DNA of 64,000 nt from Rhodovulum strictum (GCF_009649175.1 NZ_WJPO01000022.1:1-64000), one strand, 5' to 3'; shown: positions 14,258-23,246, counted from the first letter of the stretch. The notes: a model not told the origin generated them from the sequence alone. Translations and numbers: made by a program.

Positions 14258-15246
14258 CCGAGTTCTGGGTCGCCAGCGGGCATCACCTGACACGGCTCGA
14301 TGCTTCGGGACGGATGCAGGTCACGGACGCGTTGCTGCTGGCTTGGCTCGCCCGGCCCGAACTGCTGCCCCCGCCCGAGGCATGCGCCGCCGAGCGCGCG
14401 CTGCATGCCCGCCTGCTGGACACACCCCGCGCCGAAGTCGCGCCCGAGGCGGTGGCGGCGCTGGCCGATCCCGATGCGCGCGAGAACTGGGGTTTCCTGC
14501 TCAGCCTGCGCGATGCGCTGCTGGCCGCAGGCACGGTCGAGGGCGGCTATCTGGATCTGGTCCGCCGCGGCGTGCGGCTGCCGGTGGTGTTCCTGAACCA
14601 GCTTGTGCAGCTTGTCCTGCGCAACGCGCTCGACGGCTGTCAGGACGTGGCCACCCTGCGCGCGGCCGAGATGCTGTTCCGCCCGCAGAAGGGCCATGTC
14701 AGGGACGGCGCGCTGATCCTGGCCGACGAGGAACTGGTGGCCGAACTGGACGCCGAGATGCGCGCCTCGCCGCTGGCGGCGATGCTGAAGGGCGGGGTCG
14801 AGCAACTGGACATTCTGGGCGCGGGCAATGGCTGGACCTATTGGAGCCGGTCGGACGCCCATTCCATGGCGCTGAATTTCGGCGGCGATCAGGCAGCGCG
14901 GGCGGGGCTGGCCGCGGCGATGACGGCGTTCCTGCGTCACCTGCTGGGGTTCGATCTGCGGATCGAGGCGCTGACCTCGATCGAGGGCGTCGATTTCCGC
15001 TGGTTCATCGGGCTGGACGAGGTCGGCACAAGGATCGGCAACGCGCTCTGGCGCGGCGAGACGCCGGAAACGCCGCCCATCGGCCTGTTCCGTCTGGACC
15101 TTGCGCCCGGCGTTCCGGTGCGGCCCGCACTGGCGGGGCAGCCGGTCTGGCTGATCCTGGGTATGGGGGCCGACAGCGTGGTGCGGATGAAGCCGCAGAA
15201 CCTGATCGCGGGGTTGCCCTTGCCGGGCGGCGGTCCGGGGCATTAG
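14254..15246 (+). CDS. FDH-locus accessory protein, DUF6352-like
   Basis: This 330-residue protein of unknown function (DUF6352-like) has a conserved N-terminal MTEFWVASGHHLTR and GGYLDLVRRGVRLPVVFLNQ, with a later segment holding AEMLFRPQKGHVRDGALILAD and DAHSMALNFGG. No transmembrane helix or known catalytic signature is apparent. It overlaps the DUF6505-like gene by four bases and sits ten bases before the DUF3305 gene, so it belongs to the same transcript. The highly charged, soluble composition suggests a cytoplasmic maturation factor (inference). Confidence 0.6.
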   Translation: MTEFWVASGHHLTRLDASGRMQVTDALLLAWLARPELLPPPEACAAERALHARLLDTPRAEVAPEAVAALADPDARENWGFLLSLRDALLAAGTVEGGYLDLVRRGVRLPVVFLNQLVQLVLRNALDGCQDVATLRAAEMLFRPQKGHVRDGALILADEELVAELDAEMRASPLAAMLKGGVEQLDILGAGNGWTYWSRSDAHSMALNFGGDQAARAGLAAAMTAFLRHLLGFDLRIEALTSIEGVDFRWFIGLDEVGTRIGNALWRGETPETPPIGLFRLDLAPGVPVRPALAGQPVWLILGMGADSVVRMKPQNLIAGLPLPGGGPGH

Positions 15247-15256
15247 GATCCGGGCG

Positions 15257-15808
15257 ATGGCGAAACACACGATCCGCATCGGCGTTCTTGCCGAGCTTCG
15301 CCCCCCGGTCACCCGCTGGGGCAAGCCCGCCCTGCGCCCCATTGCGATCCTTCCGGCCGAGCCCGCAACCCCGCCCCATACCCGGTTGACCACAATCGAC
15401 GGGGTCGAGACCTGGTATCTGGGCGCGCGCGACCTGCTGTTTCATTCGGGCGATACGGGCCACCATCTGGACAATCTGAACGGCGCGCATCCATCGGTCT
15501 GGGTGGCGCTGCGCGGCACCGAACCCGGCGCGGCCGAGCTGGTGGCTGTCACCGTCGATCCCTATGAGGGCGAGGGGCTGGCGGGCGATCTGGCCCTGAC
15601 GGTCGAGGCCGTGCCGATGCCCGCGCCGATTGCCGCCGAACTGGCCGCCTTCGTGCAGGCGCATCATGTCGAGGTGCCCTTCAAGAAACGCAAGCGCAGC
15701 CCGCAGGATCCGAATGCCGCTGCCGCGCCCGCGCCCCGCATCCTGCCCGGCGATCAGGGCTGGATCGCGCGGCAGGGCCGGACCGGCGAGGACGGGGGCC
15801 GCGGATGA
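15257..15808 (+). CDS. DUF3305 family protein of the FDH locus
   Basis: This 183-residue protein has the features of DUF3305: an N-terminal IRIGVLAELRPPVTRWGKPALRP, VETWYLGARDLLFHSGDTGHH and PSVWVALRG, and a basic segment FKKRKRSPQDPNAA near the C-terminus. DUF3305 and DUF3306 genes are adjacent in many proteobacterial FDH clusters. Function unknown; no export signal is visible. The stop overlaps the next gene's start by ATGA. Confidence 0.75.
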   Translation: MAKHTIRIGVLAELRPPVTRWGKPALRPIAILPAEPATPPHTRLTTIDGVETWYLGARDLLFHSGDTGHHLDNLNGAHPSVWVALRGTEPGAAELVAVTVDPYEGEGLAGDLALTVEAVPMPAPIAAELAAFVQAHHVEVPFKKRKRSPQDPNAAAAPAPRILPGDQGWIARQGRTGEDGGRG

Positions 15809-16386
15809 CCGGGCCGGGCGGCTTTCTTGAGCGCTGGTCGCGGCGCAAGCGTGGGGCCGAGCCCGACGACCCGCCCGCGCCGCAGGACGAGGCCACCCCC
15901 GACGAGGAAACCGAGCTTGGCCCCGAGGATCTGGCGGCACTGACCCCGGTCGAGGAGATCGACGCCCAGACCGACCTGCGCCAGTATCTGCGCAAGGGCG
16001 TGCCGCGCGCACTGCGCAATGCCGCGTTGCGCCGCAAATGGATGCTGAACGCCGCGATTCGCGACCATCGCGACATCGCGGTAGATTATGCTTGGGACTG
16101 GAACGTGCCGGGCGGCGTTCCGGGCGATGGCGGGCCGCTCGACCCCGATACGGTGCTGCGGATGGCCCAGCGCCTTCTGGCCCCCGCCGACACGCCTCCG
16201 GCCGCGCCCGTTGCTGCACTGCCGCAGGATCGCGATGCGCCCGAAACCGCGCCAGCCCCCCCGCCAGAGCCCACCGCACAGGCCATGGCGCCCGCCCCCG
16301 CCGCAGAACCCGCCCCCCCGGCAGAACGCCCGGAAGCGCCCGATGCCGCGCCGCAGCGTCGGCATGGCGGCGCGCGGCCGGTCTGA
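15805..16386 (+). CDS. DUF3306 family protein of the FDH locus
   Basis: This 193-residue protein begins with the DUF3306-like GFLERWSRRKR and continues with an acidic stretch (DEETELGPEDLAALTPVEEID), then the conserved QYLRKGVPRALRNAALRRKWMLN. The last 60 residues are rich in proline and alanine and look disordered. It pairs with the DUF3305 gene by a four-base overlap. Role in FDH production is known only from genomic association. Confidence 0.75.
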   Translation: MTGPGGFLERWSRRKRGAEPDDPPAPQDEATPDEETELGPEDLAALTPVEEIDAQTDLRQYLRKGVPRALRNAALRRKWMLNAAIRDHRDIAVDYAWDWNVPGGVPGDGGPLDPDTVLRMAQRLLAPADTPPAAPVAALPQDRDAPETAPAPPPEPTAQAMAPAPAAEPAPPAERPEAPDAAPQRRHGGARPV

Positions 16387-16462
16387 CCCGGGGCGCCGCC
16401 CGACCCGCAGCCGCCGGGGAAAGGCTAAAAAAATGATTGCCTATGTGTCATTTTGTGGCAGC

Positions 16463-16492
16463 TTGAAAGAATACCCCGTCTGATTGTATGCT
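16463..16492 (+). promoter_or_regulatory. Candidate sigma-70 promoter before the torD-fdh genes
   Basis: TTGAAA (16463-16468) and TATGCT (16487-16492) are separated by 18 bases in the AT-richer gap between the DUF3306 gene and the chaperone gene. Transcription would begin about 20 bases before the chaperone ATG. I saw no FNR-like or NarL-like site. Confidence 0.45.
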
Positions 16493-16517
16493 CTGGCATG
16501 CAGAGGGAACTGGCAGA

Positions 16518-17156
16518 ATGACAGCAAGCCTCCCGCTCGTGGAGCCAGCCATCGAAGCCGCCGACGCCTTGCGAAGCGAGCAGTATCGCTTCGTCTCGGC
16601 GCTGCTGGCCGGGCCGCCTTCGGAGGCGCTGTTGCGGCTTGTCGCGGGGCTGTCGGGCGATGCGACGCCGCTGGGGCAGGCCTATGACGCGCTGGCCCGG
16701 GCCGCGGCGCAGACCGATGCAGGCGCGGTCGAGCGGGAATATTTCACACTGTTCATCGGGGTCGGGCGGGGCGAATTGCTGCCGCATGCCTCGTTCTACA
16801 TGACGGGTTTTCTGAACGAACGCCCGCTGGCCGAACTGCGCGCCGATCTGGCCCGGCTGGGCGTCGCCCGCGCCGCGGACCGGCACGAACCCGAGGACCA
16901 TATCGCCTTTGTTTTCGAGGTGATGGCTGACATGGCCGCAGGGAAACTGCCCGCCGTCATGGCGGCGCAGGCGGCATTCTTCGGTCGGCATATTGCCCCC
17001 TGGGCGGGGCAGTTCTTCGACGATCTGGCCATCGCGCCCGGCGCGGCCTTCTACCGTCCGTTGGCCGAGATCGGCCGGCTGATCGTCGATATCGAGACCC
17101 GGGCCTTTGCCCTGGCCGGTCACGGCACGGGCAGGGGGACCGGCACGGGAACCTGA
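16518..17156 (+). CDS. TorD/DmsD-family molybdoenzyme chaperone
   Basis: This 212-residue all-helical chaperone is related to TorD. Signatures are EYFTLFIGVGRGELLPHASFY and the hinge motif EPEDHIAFVFEVM. Such proteins bind the Tat signal of a Mo enzyme and hold it until the cofactor is inserted. The client is almost certainly the FDH catalytic subunit two genes downstream, which has an RR signal. AGGGAAC lies before the ATG. The C-terminus ends in a GTGRGTGTGT run that is probably disordered. Confidence 0.85.
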   Translation: MTASLPLVEPAIEAADALRSEQYRFVSALLAGPPSEALLRLVAGLSGDATPLGQAYDALARAAAQTDAGAVEREYFTLFIGVGRGELLPHASFYMTGFLNERPLAELRADLARLGVARAADRHEPEDHIAFVFEVMADMAAGKLPAVMAAQAAFFGRHIAPWAGQFFDDLAIAPGAAFYRPLAEIGRLIVDIETRAFALAGHGTGRGTGTGT

Positions 17157-17199
17157 GTGGAGACGCGCCGCGCGGCACGCCGGCGAGAGGGGAGGACAG

Positions 17200-17460
17200 A
17201 TGGCACGGGACGATGCAGGCCGGGGAAACCGCGGCCAGACCGCCGTTGGTCAGACCGCCGCTGACGAGACAGGGATCGGGCGGCGCGGGTTTTTCGGGAT
17301 GGCAGCCGGTGTCGCCGCGGGCGGTGCGCTGGGCATGGGCGGCGCCCGCCCGGCCGCGGCGCGGCAGGTGGGCGAGGAACGCACCCGCGCCCGCTATCGC
17401 GAGACCGAGCACATCCTGACCTATTACCGCACCAACCGTTACACCCGGACGGAGGGCTGA
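17200..17460 (+). CDS. Small Tat-signal protein of the FDH locus
   Basis: This 86-residue protein carries a twin-arginine signal (GRRGFFGMAAGVAAGGALGMGG) and a short mature part rich in charged and aromatic residues (RTRARYRETEHILTYYRTNRYT). Small proteins like this lie directly before the catalytic subunit in many FDH operons and are annotated only as Tat-region proteins. It may be a small structural subunit or an export partner (inference). A strong ribosome-binding site (GAGGGGAGGA) precedes the start; the gap to fdhA is three bases. Confidence 0.8.
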   Translation: MARDDAGRGNRGQTAVGQTAADETGIGRRGFFGMAAGVAAGGALGMGGARPAAARQVGEERTRARYRETEHILTYYRTNRYTRTEG

Positions 17461-17463
17461 GCC

Positions 17464-20421
17464 ATGCTTGTCAAACGCAGAACCCGCGACGCCGCGCAGA
17501 CCGGCCGTCTGGCGGAACTGGCCGCGGGGCTGGCGGCGAAACCCATCGACCGGCGCAGCTTCCTGCGCAGTTCCGGGCTTGCCGTCGGGGGGCTTGCCGC
17601 CGCGGGGGCGCTTGGCCCCGGCATGACCCGCCGGGCCGAGGCCGGCCCGACCGATCACGGCCAGCCGATCGAGATCCGGCAGAACATCTGCACCCATTGC
17701 TCGGTCGGCTGCACCGTCAAGGCCGAGGTGCAGAACGGCGTCTGGGTCGGGCAGGAACCGGCCTGGGCGAGCCCGATCAACCGCGGCACCCATTGCGCCA
17801 AGGGCGCGGCGGTGCGCGAACTGGTGCATGGCGACCGGCGGCTGAAATACCCGATGAAGAAGCAGGGCGGCGAATGGGGCCGCATCAGCTGGGATCAGGC
17901 CATCGACGAGATCGGCGAGCGGATGCTGGCGATCCGCGACCGCTCTGGGGCGGACAGCGTCTATCTGCTGGGCTCGGCCAAGTTCTCGAACGAGGGCGCC
18001 TATCTGTTCCGCAAGTTCGCGGCCTTCTGGGGCACCAACAATGTCGATCACCAGGCGCGGATCTGCCACTCGACCACCGTGGCGGGCGTGGCGAATACCT
18101 GGGGTTACGGCGCCCAGACCAACAGCTACAACGACATCCGCAACGCCAAGACCGTGATCTTCATGGGCTCGAACGCGGCCGAGGCGCATCCCGTCTCGCT
18201 TCAGCACATCCTCGAGGGCAAGGAGTTGCAGCGCGCGAATGTCATCGTCATCGACCCGCGCTTTACCCGCACCGCCGCCCACGCCACCGAATATGTCCGC
18301 ATGCGCCCCGGCACCGATATCGCCATCATCTGGGGCATCATGTGGCACATCTTCGAAAACGGCTGGGAGGATCGCGACTTCATCGCCAGCCGCGTCTACG
18401 GCATGGACCAGATCCGCGAGGCGGTGAAAGCCTATACGCCCGAGGTGGTCGAGGACATCTCGGGCATCCCCGGCGACACGCTGCGCCGGGTGGCCGAGCT
18501 GTTCGCCACGCAGCGCCCCTCGACCTTCATCTGGTGCATGGGCGGCACGCAGCACACGGTGGGCACGGCGAACGTGCGCACCTATTGCGACCTGCTGCTG
18601 GCGACCGGCAATGTGGGCTTCCCGGGAACCGGGGCCAATATCTTCCGCGGCCATTGCAACGTGCAGGGCGCCACCGATTTCGGCCTCGATGTGGGCAATC
18701 TGCCCTGTTACTACGGCCTTGGCGAAGGCGCCTGGAAGCATTGGGCGCGGGTCTGGGACGTGCCCTATGACTATTTCGTCAGCCGCTTCGACGCGGTCCC
18801 GGCCAAGGCGGGCCGCGATGCGCGCACGCCCGAGCAGAACATGGGCGTGCCCGGCATCACCTCAACCCGCTGGTTCGACGCCACGACCATGGATGCCGAC
18901 GAGGTCGACCAGCGCGACAACATCAAGGCGATGATCGTCTTCGGTCATGGCGGCAACACCGTGCCGCGGATGATCGACGCGCAGAAGGGCATGGACGCGC
19001 TCGACCTTCTGGTGGTGGCCGACCCGCATCCGACAACCTTCACCGCGCTGCATTCGCGCACCGACAACACCTATCTGCTGCCGATCTGCACCCAGTTCGA
19101 GGTGTCGGGCTCGCGCACGGCCTCGAACCGCTCGGTGCAATGGGGCGAAAAGATCGTCGAGCCGATCTTCGAAAGCGACAATGATTTCGCGGTGATCCAT
19201 CGGCTTGCGGACCGGCTCGGCTTTGCCGGGCAGATGTTCAAGAATTACGAGATGGTGCAGGGCAAGTTCGGGTCCGAGCCGACGCCGGAATCCATCCTGC
19301 GCGAGATCAATCGCGGCGGCTGGTCCACCGGCTATACCGGCCAGAGCCCCGAGCGGCTCAAGGCCCATATGGCCAACCAGCAGCATTTCGATCTGGTGAC
19401 GCTGCGCGCCGGTCCCGATGCGCCCGAAGAAGTGCGCGGGGATTATTACGGGCTGCCCTGGCCCTGCTGGGGAACGGCGGCCTTCCGCCATCCGGGCACG
19501 CATATCCTCTATAACCCGAACATCCCGGTGAAGGATGGCGGCGGCGCCTTCCGGCCGCGTTTCGGGCTGGAGCGCGACGGCGAGACGCTGCTGGCCGAAG
19601 GTAGCTGGCCGGTCGGTTCCGAGATCGAGGACGGCTATCCCGAATTCACCTATGCGCTGTTGCAGGAACTGGGCTGGGACGGCGATCTGAGCGCCGAGGA
19701 ACTGGCCGTGATCCTGCGCATCGGCGGCGAGAATCCGGGCGGCGTTTCCTGGTCCACCGATCTTTCGGGCGGCATCCAGCGGGTGGCCATCGAACATGGC
19801 TGCGTGCCCTTCGGCAATGGCAAGGCCCGCGCGGTCGCCTGGAACCTGCCCGACCCGATCCCGGTCCACCGCGAGCCGATCTATTCGCCGCGCCCCGATC
19901 TGGTGGCGTCCTGGCCCGCGCTGGACGATGCCCGCTTCCAGCGGATGCCGAATATCGGCCGCACCATCCAGCAGACGGCGGTGGATCAGGGGCTGGCGGG
20001 CCAGTTCCCGATCATCCTGACCTCGGGGCGGCTGGTCGAATACGAGGGCGGCGGCGAGGAGACCCGCTCGAACCCGTGGCTGGCCGAGTTGCAGCAGGAC
20101 ATGTTCGTCGAGATCAACCCGGGCGATGCCGCCGATCGCGGGATCGTCGATGGCGGCTGGTGCTGGGTCAAGGGCCCCGAAGGCGGCAGCCGGACAAGGG
20201 TCAAGGCACTGGTGACGGAACGGGTGGGCCGCGGCGTGGCCTTCATGCCCTTCCACTTTGCCGGGTGGTTCCAGGGGGTCGACCAGCGGGGCAACTACCC
20301 GCAGGGCACCGACCCCATCGTGCTGGGCGAATCCGTCAACGTGGTGACCTCGTATGGCTACGACCCGGTGACGGGCATGCATGAGGGCAAGGTCACCCTC
20401 GTCCAGATCGAAGCGGCGTAA
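17464..20421 (+). CDS. fdhA: Formate dehydrogenase catalytic (alpha) subunit, Cys type
   Basis: This 985-residue Mo-bisMGD oxidoreductase oxidises formate to CO2. The Tat signal is at residues 28-60 (DRRSFLRSSG). A 4Fe-4S cluster is bound by C76, C79, C83 and C111 (CTHCSVGC...HCAKG). The Mo ligand is Cys201, followed by His202, in ARICHSTTVAG, where E. coli FDH-N has selenocysteine. Further domains follow the alpha subunit through FMGSNAAEAHP, MGGTQHTVGTANVR and a C-terminal dinucleotide-binding barrel. With its Fe-S and cytochrome b partners it forms a periplasmic, quinone-linked enzyme. Confidence 0.95.
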   Translation: MLVKRRTRDAAQTGRLAELAAGLAAKPIDRRSFLRSSGLAVGGLAAAGALGPGMTRRAEAGPTDHGQPIEIRQNICTHCSVGCTVKAEVQNGVWVGQEPAWASPINRGTHCAKGAAVRELVHGDRRLKYPMKKQGGEWGRISWDQAIDEIGERMLAIRDRSGADSVYLLGSAKFSNEGAYLFRKFAAFWGTNNVDHQARICHSTTVAGVANTWGYGAQTNSYNDIRNAKTVIFMGSNAAEAHPVSLQHILEGKELQRANVIVIDPRFTRTAAHATEYVRMRPGTDIAIIWGIMWHIFENGWEDRDFIASRVYGMDQIREAVKAYTPEVVEDISGIPGDTLRRVAELFATQRPSTFIWCMGGTQHTVGTANVRTYCDLLLATGNVGFPGTGANIFRGHCNVQGATDFGLDVGNLPCYYGLGEGAWKHWARVWDVPYDYFVSRFDAVPAKAGRDARTPEQNMGVPGITSTRWFDATTMDADEVDQRDNIKAMIVFGHGGNTVPRMIDAQKGMDALDLLVVADPHPTTFTALHSRTDNTYLLPICTQFEVSGSRTASNRSVQWGEKIVEPIFESDNDFAVIHRLADRLGFAGQMFKNYEMVQGKFGSEPTPESILREINRGGWSTGYTGQSPERLKAHMANQQHFDLVTLRAGPDAPEEVRGDYYGLPWPCWGTAAFRHPGTHILYNPNIPVKDGGGAFRPRFGLERDGETLLAEGSWPVGSEIEDGYPEFTYALLQELGWDGDLSAEELAVILRIGGENPGGVSWSTDLSGGIQRVAIEHGCVPFGNGKARAVAWNLPDPIPVHREPIYSPRPDLVASWPALDDARFQRMPNIGRTIQQTAVDQGLAGQFPIILTSGRLVEYEGGGEETRSNPWLAELQQDMFVEINPGDAADRGIVDGGWCWVKGPEGGSRTRVKALVTERVGRGVAFMPFHFAGWFQGVDQRGNYPQGTDPIVLGESVNVVTSYGYDPVTGMHEGKVTLVQIEAA

Positions 20422-20436
20422 GGGGAGGCGCGCGCC

Positions 20437-21033
20437 ATGGCACGGATGAAATTCCTTTGCGACGCCGACCGCTGCATCGAATGCAACGCCTGCGTCACCG
20501 CCTGCAAGAACGAACATGAAGTCCCCTGGGGCATCAACCGCCGCCGGGTCGTCACCATCAATGACGGTCTGCCGGGCGAGCGGTCTGTCTCGATGGCCTG
20601 CATGCACTGCACCGACGCGCCCTGCGCGGCGGTCTGCCCGGTGAACTGCTTCTACACCACCGATGACGCGGTGGTGCTGCACAACAAGGACACCTGCATC
20701 GGCTGCGGCTATTGCTTCTTCGCCTGCCCCTTCGGCGCGCCGCAATACCCGCAGGTCGGCAATTTCGGTACCCGCGGCAAGATGGACAAATGCACCTATT
20801 GCTCGGGCGGTCCCGAGGCCGACATGAGCCAGGCGGAATATGTCAAGTATGGCGCCAACCGGCTGGCCGAGGGCAAGCTGCCGATCTGCGCCGAGATGTG
20901 CTCGACCAAGGCGCTGCTCGCAGGCGATGGCGACATCATCGCCGAGATCTACCGCGAGCGGGTGGTGACGCGCGGCTATGGCTCGGGGGCCTGGGGCTGG
21001 CGCACCGCCTATGGCGACACGGTCACGGTCTGA
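20437..21033 (+). CDS. fdhB: Formate dehydrogenase Fe-S (beta) subunit
   Basis: This 198-residue protein has cysteine groups for four 4Fe-4S clusters: CIECNACVTAC, CMHCTDAPCAAVC, CIGCGYCFFAC and the CTYC...CAEMC set. It carries electrons from FdhA to the cytochrome b subunit and has no signal of its own, so it is exported with FdhA through Tat. The start follows fdhA by 15 bases with a GGGGAGG ribosome-binding site. Confidence 0.94.
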   Translation: MARMKFLCDADRCIECNACVTACKNEHEVPWGINRRRVVTINDGLPGERSVSMACMHCTDAPCAAVCPVNCFYTTDDAVVLHNKDTCIGCGYCFFACPFGAPQYPQVGNFGTRGKMDKCTYCSGGPEADMSQAEYVKYGANRLAEGKLPICAEMCSTKALLAGDGDIIAEIYRERVVTRGYGSGAWGWRTAYGDTVTV

Positions 21034-21053
21034 GTAGGCAGGGAGGAACCGAC

Positions 21054-22064
21054 ATGCTGAAGACCCTGATCTCGCGACTGCCGATGCTGGTGCTGCTGGC
21101 CAGCCTGACAACCCTGGCGGCCCCCGCCGCACAGGCGCAGGTCAACCCGACCGCCAGTTCCGTGCAGGAACAGGAGTTGATGCGCGCGCTGCAAACCGGC
21201 GATTTCGTCGCCGGGCGCGTCTCGATCCCCGACGAGCGCGCCGGGGCGCTGATCAAGCCCGGCAACAAGGGCTGGGCCGGTATCCAGGGCACCACCTTGC
21301 GGGTGATCTCGGTCGCCGCGGTGCTGGTGACACTGACGATCCTGGCCGCGTTCTATGCCTATCGCGGGCGCATCCGCATCGATTCCGGCTTTTCCGGCCG
21401 GGTGATCGAACGCTTCGACGGCATCGAACGCTTCGGGCACTGGCTGCTGGCGTGCAGCTTCGTGGTGCTGGCGCTGACCGGGCTGAATTTCGTGGTCGGG
21501 CGCTGGACGCTGTTGCCGCTGGTCGGCGAAGACACGTTCGGCACGCTCAGCGCCTGGTTCAAGCTGGCGCATAACTTCATGGCCTGGCCCTTCATGCTGG
21601 GGCTGGTCTGGGTCTTCGTGACCTGGGTCGGGCGCAACCTGCCAAGCAAGGTGGATGTGAACTGGCTCAAGGTCGCGGGCGGTCTGTTCACGCGCGGGCT
21701 GCATCCGCCTGCGGGCAAGTTCAACGCAGGCCAGAAACTTCTGTTCTGGATGGTGATCCTGGGCGGTGTGGGCCTGTCCTATACCGGTGTCTTCATGCTG
21801 TTCCCCTGGCTTGCCGGTTCGCCGGCCGAATGGCAGACCTATCAGGTGATCCACGCGCTGTTCGCGGCCTTCATGTCGGTGGTGATCTTCGGGCATATCT
21901 ATATCGGCTCGCTGGGGATGCAGGGCGCCTTTTCCGCCATGGGCTCGGGCAAGGTTGATCTGAACTGGGCCAAGGAGCACCATTCGCTCTGGGTCGAGGA
22001 AGAAGTGGGCCACGGCAAGGGGGCCGCCGGGAAACCGGGTGCGGCCGCCACGCCTGCGGAATAG
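21054..22064 (+). CDS. fdhC: Formate dehydrogenase cytochrome b (gamma) subunit
   Basis: This 336-residue membrane protein has an N-terminal signal-like helix (MLVLLASLTTLAAPAAQAQ) and four or five further hydrophobic segments. Candidate haem histidines lie in ERFGHWLLA, KLAHNFMAW, VIHALFAAF and FGHIYIGSL. It anchors the FdhAB dimer and passes electrons to quinone. The C-terminus is soluble with WVEEEVGHGKGAAGKPG. The start at 21054 is preceded by GGGAGGA and gives the signal peptide. Confidence 0.92.
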   Translation: MLKTLISRLPMLVLLASLTTLAAPAAQAQVNPTASSVQEQELMRALQTGDFVAGRVSIPDERAGALIKPGNKGWAGIQGTTLRVISVAAVLVTLTILAAFYAYRGRIRIDSGFSGRVIERFDGIERFGHWLLACSFVVLALTGLNFVVGRWTLLPLVGEDTFGTLSAWFKLAHNFMAWPFMLGLVWVFVTWVGRNLPSKVDVNWLKVAGGLFTRGLHPPAGKFNAGQKLLFWMVILGGVGLSYTGVFMLFPWLAGSPAEWQTYQVIHALFAAFMSVVIFGHIYIGSLGMQGAFSAMGSGKVDLNWAKEHHSLWVEEEVGHGKGAAGKPGAAATPAE

Positions 22065-22069
22065 GCCAT

Positions 22070-22133
22070 GCCCTGCCGGGATGCGGCAGGGCCTTACGGA
22101 TGGCGATGGCCCGGCCCGCAGGGGGCGGGCCAT
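22070..22133 (+). terminator. Two tandem hairpins after fdhC
   Basis: The first stem pairs GCCCTGCCG (22070-22078) with CGGCAGGGC (22084-22092) around GGATG. The second pairs ATGGCCCG (22106-22113) with CGGGCCAT (22126-22133) and is followed by TTCCC. The T tract is poor, so this may only reduce read-through into mrp. Confidence 0.45.
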
Positions 22134-22166
22134 TTCCCTGACCGCAACCCGACGGACAAGCCCGCA

Positions 22167-23246
22167 ATGAATGCCGAGACCGACACAACGCTTCTGGCCC
22201 GGGCCCGGGCCGCGCTGGCGCCGCTGCCGCTGCCGGGGGGCGGCACGCTGGGCGCGTCGGACCGGCTGGCGGGGCTGAGTTCCAGCGCGGGTCTTGTGAC
22301 CGCCGCGATCCGCGTCACCCGAGACGAGGCCCCGGCCTTTGCCGGTTTGCGTGCCGCGGCCGAGACGGTTCTGGCCGCGCTGCCCGGTGTCGCCCGGGCG
22401 CAGGCCGTGCTGACGGGCGAGGCCCCAGCCCCGGCACCGGGCAGGCCCGCGATCCTGCCCGGGGTGCGCCATGTGATCGCGGTCGCCTCGGGCAAGGGCG
22501 GCGTGGGCAAGTCCACCACGGCGGTCAACCTCGCGCTGGGGCTACGCGCGCAGGGGCTGGCGGTGGGGCTTCTGGATGCCGATATCCACGGCCCTTCGGC
22601 GCCGACGCTGCTGGGACTGCGCGGCCAGCCGCGGCTTGGGCCGGGGCGCAGGCTGCTGCCGATGGAGGCGTTCGGGCTCAAGGCGATGTCCATGGGCGTT
22701 CTGGTCGATGCGGAAACCGCGATGATCTGGCGCGGGCCGATGGTGATGTCGGCGATCACCCAGATGCTGGCCGAGGTCGATTGGGGCAGGCTGGACGTGC
22801 TGGTGGTGGACATGCCGCCCGGCACCGGCGACGCGCAGCTTGCCATCGCGCAGGGCGCGCGGCTTTCGGGTGCGGTGATCGTCTCGACCCCGCAGGATCT
22901 GGCGCTGATCGACGCGCGGCGCGGCATCGCCATGTTCCGCAAGCTCGACGTGCCGATCCTGGGCCTTATCGAGAACATGGCGCAGTTCCTTTGCCCGACC
23001 TGCGGCAGCACGCATGCGATCTTCGGCACCGGCGGCGCCGAGGCCGAGGCCGCCCGCCTTGGCGTGCCTTTCCTTGGCCCCGTGCCCCTGACGATGGAGC
23101 TGCGCCACGCCTCGGATCGCGGCCAGCCGGTCACGGCACTCGACCCCGACGGCCCGCTGGGCCAGATCTATCAGGCACTGGCCCGCAGCATCGCGGCGGC
23201 GCTGGTCCCCCCGACACCGACCACAAAAGAGGAGATCCCGGGATGA
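22167..23246 (+). CDS. mrp: Mrp/NBP35-family Fe-S carrier ATPase
   Basis: This 359-residue P-loop protein is of the Mrp/ApbC type, which transfers Fe-S clusters to client enzymes. An N-terminal DUF59-like part is followed by the deviant Walker A VASGKGGVGKST, LDADIHGPSAPTLLG, VDMPPGTGDAQL and the C-terminal cluster-binding cysteine pair FLCPTCGSTH. In this operon it probably supplies the FDH clusters (inference). The start at 22167 removes a non-conserved upstream stretch that lies across the hairpins. The stop overlaps the next start by ATGA. Confidence 0.88.
   Translation: MNAETDTTLLARARAALAPLPLPGGGTLGASDRLAGLSSSAGLVTAAIRVTRDEAPAFAGLRAAAETVLAALPGVARAQAVLTGEAPAPAPGRPAILPGVRHVIAVASGKGGVGKSTTAVNLALGLRAQGLAVGLLDADIHGPSAPTLLGLRGQPRLGPGRRLLPMEAFGLKAMSMGVLVDAETAMIWRGPMVMSAITQMLAEVDWGRLDVLVVDMPPGTGDAQLAIAQGARLSGAVIVSTPQDLALIDARRGIAMFRKLDVPILGLIENMAQFLCPTCGSTHAIFGTGGAEAEAARLGVPFLGPVPLTMELRHASDRGQPVTALDPDGPLGQIYQALARSIAAALVPPTPTTKEEIPG

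Noticed and set aside
16463-16520. Sigma-54 promoter before the torD-like gene
   Set aside because: TGGCA occurs nearby, but no matching TTGC box lies at the right -24/-12 spacing.
20712-21053. Upstream extension of fdhC
   Set aside because: This in-frame stretch overlaps fdhB in another frame; the signal peptide and ribosome-binding site support the start at 21054.
18862-21132. 756-codon minus-strand frame opposite fdhA and fdhB
   Set aside because: The plus strand encodes unmistakable FDH subunits; the opposite frame is a composition artefact.
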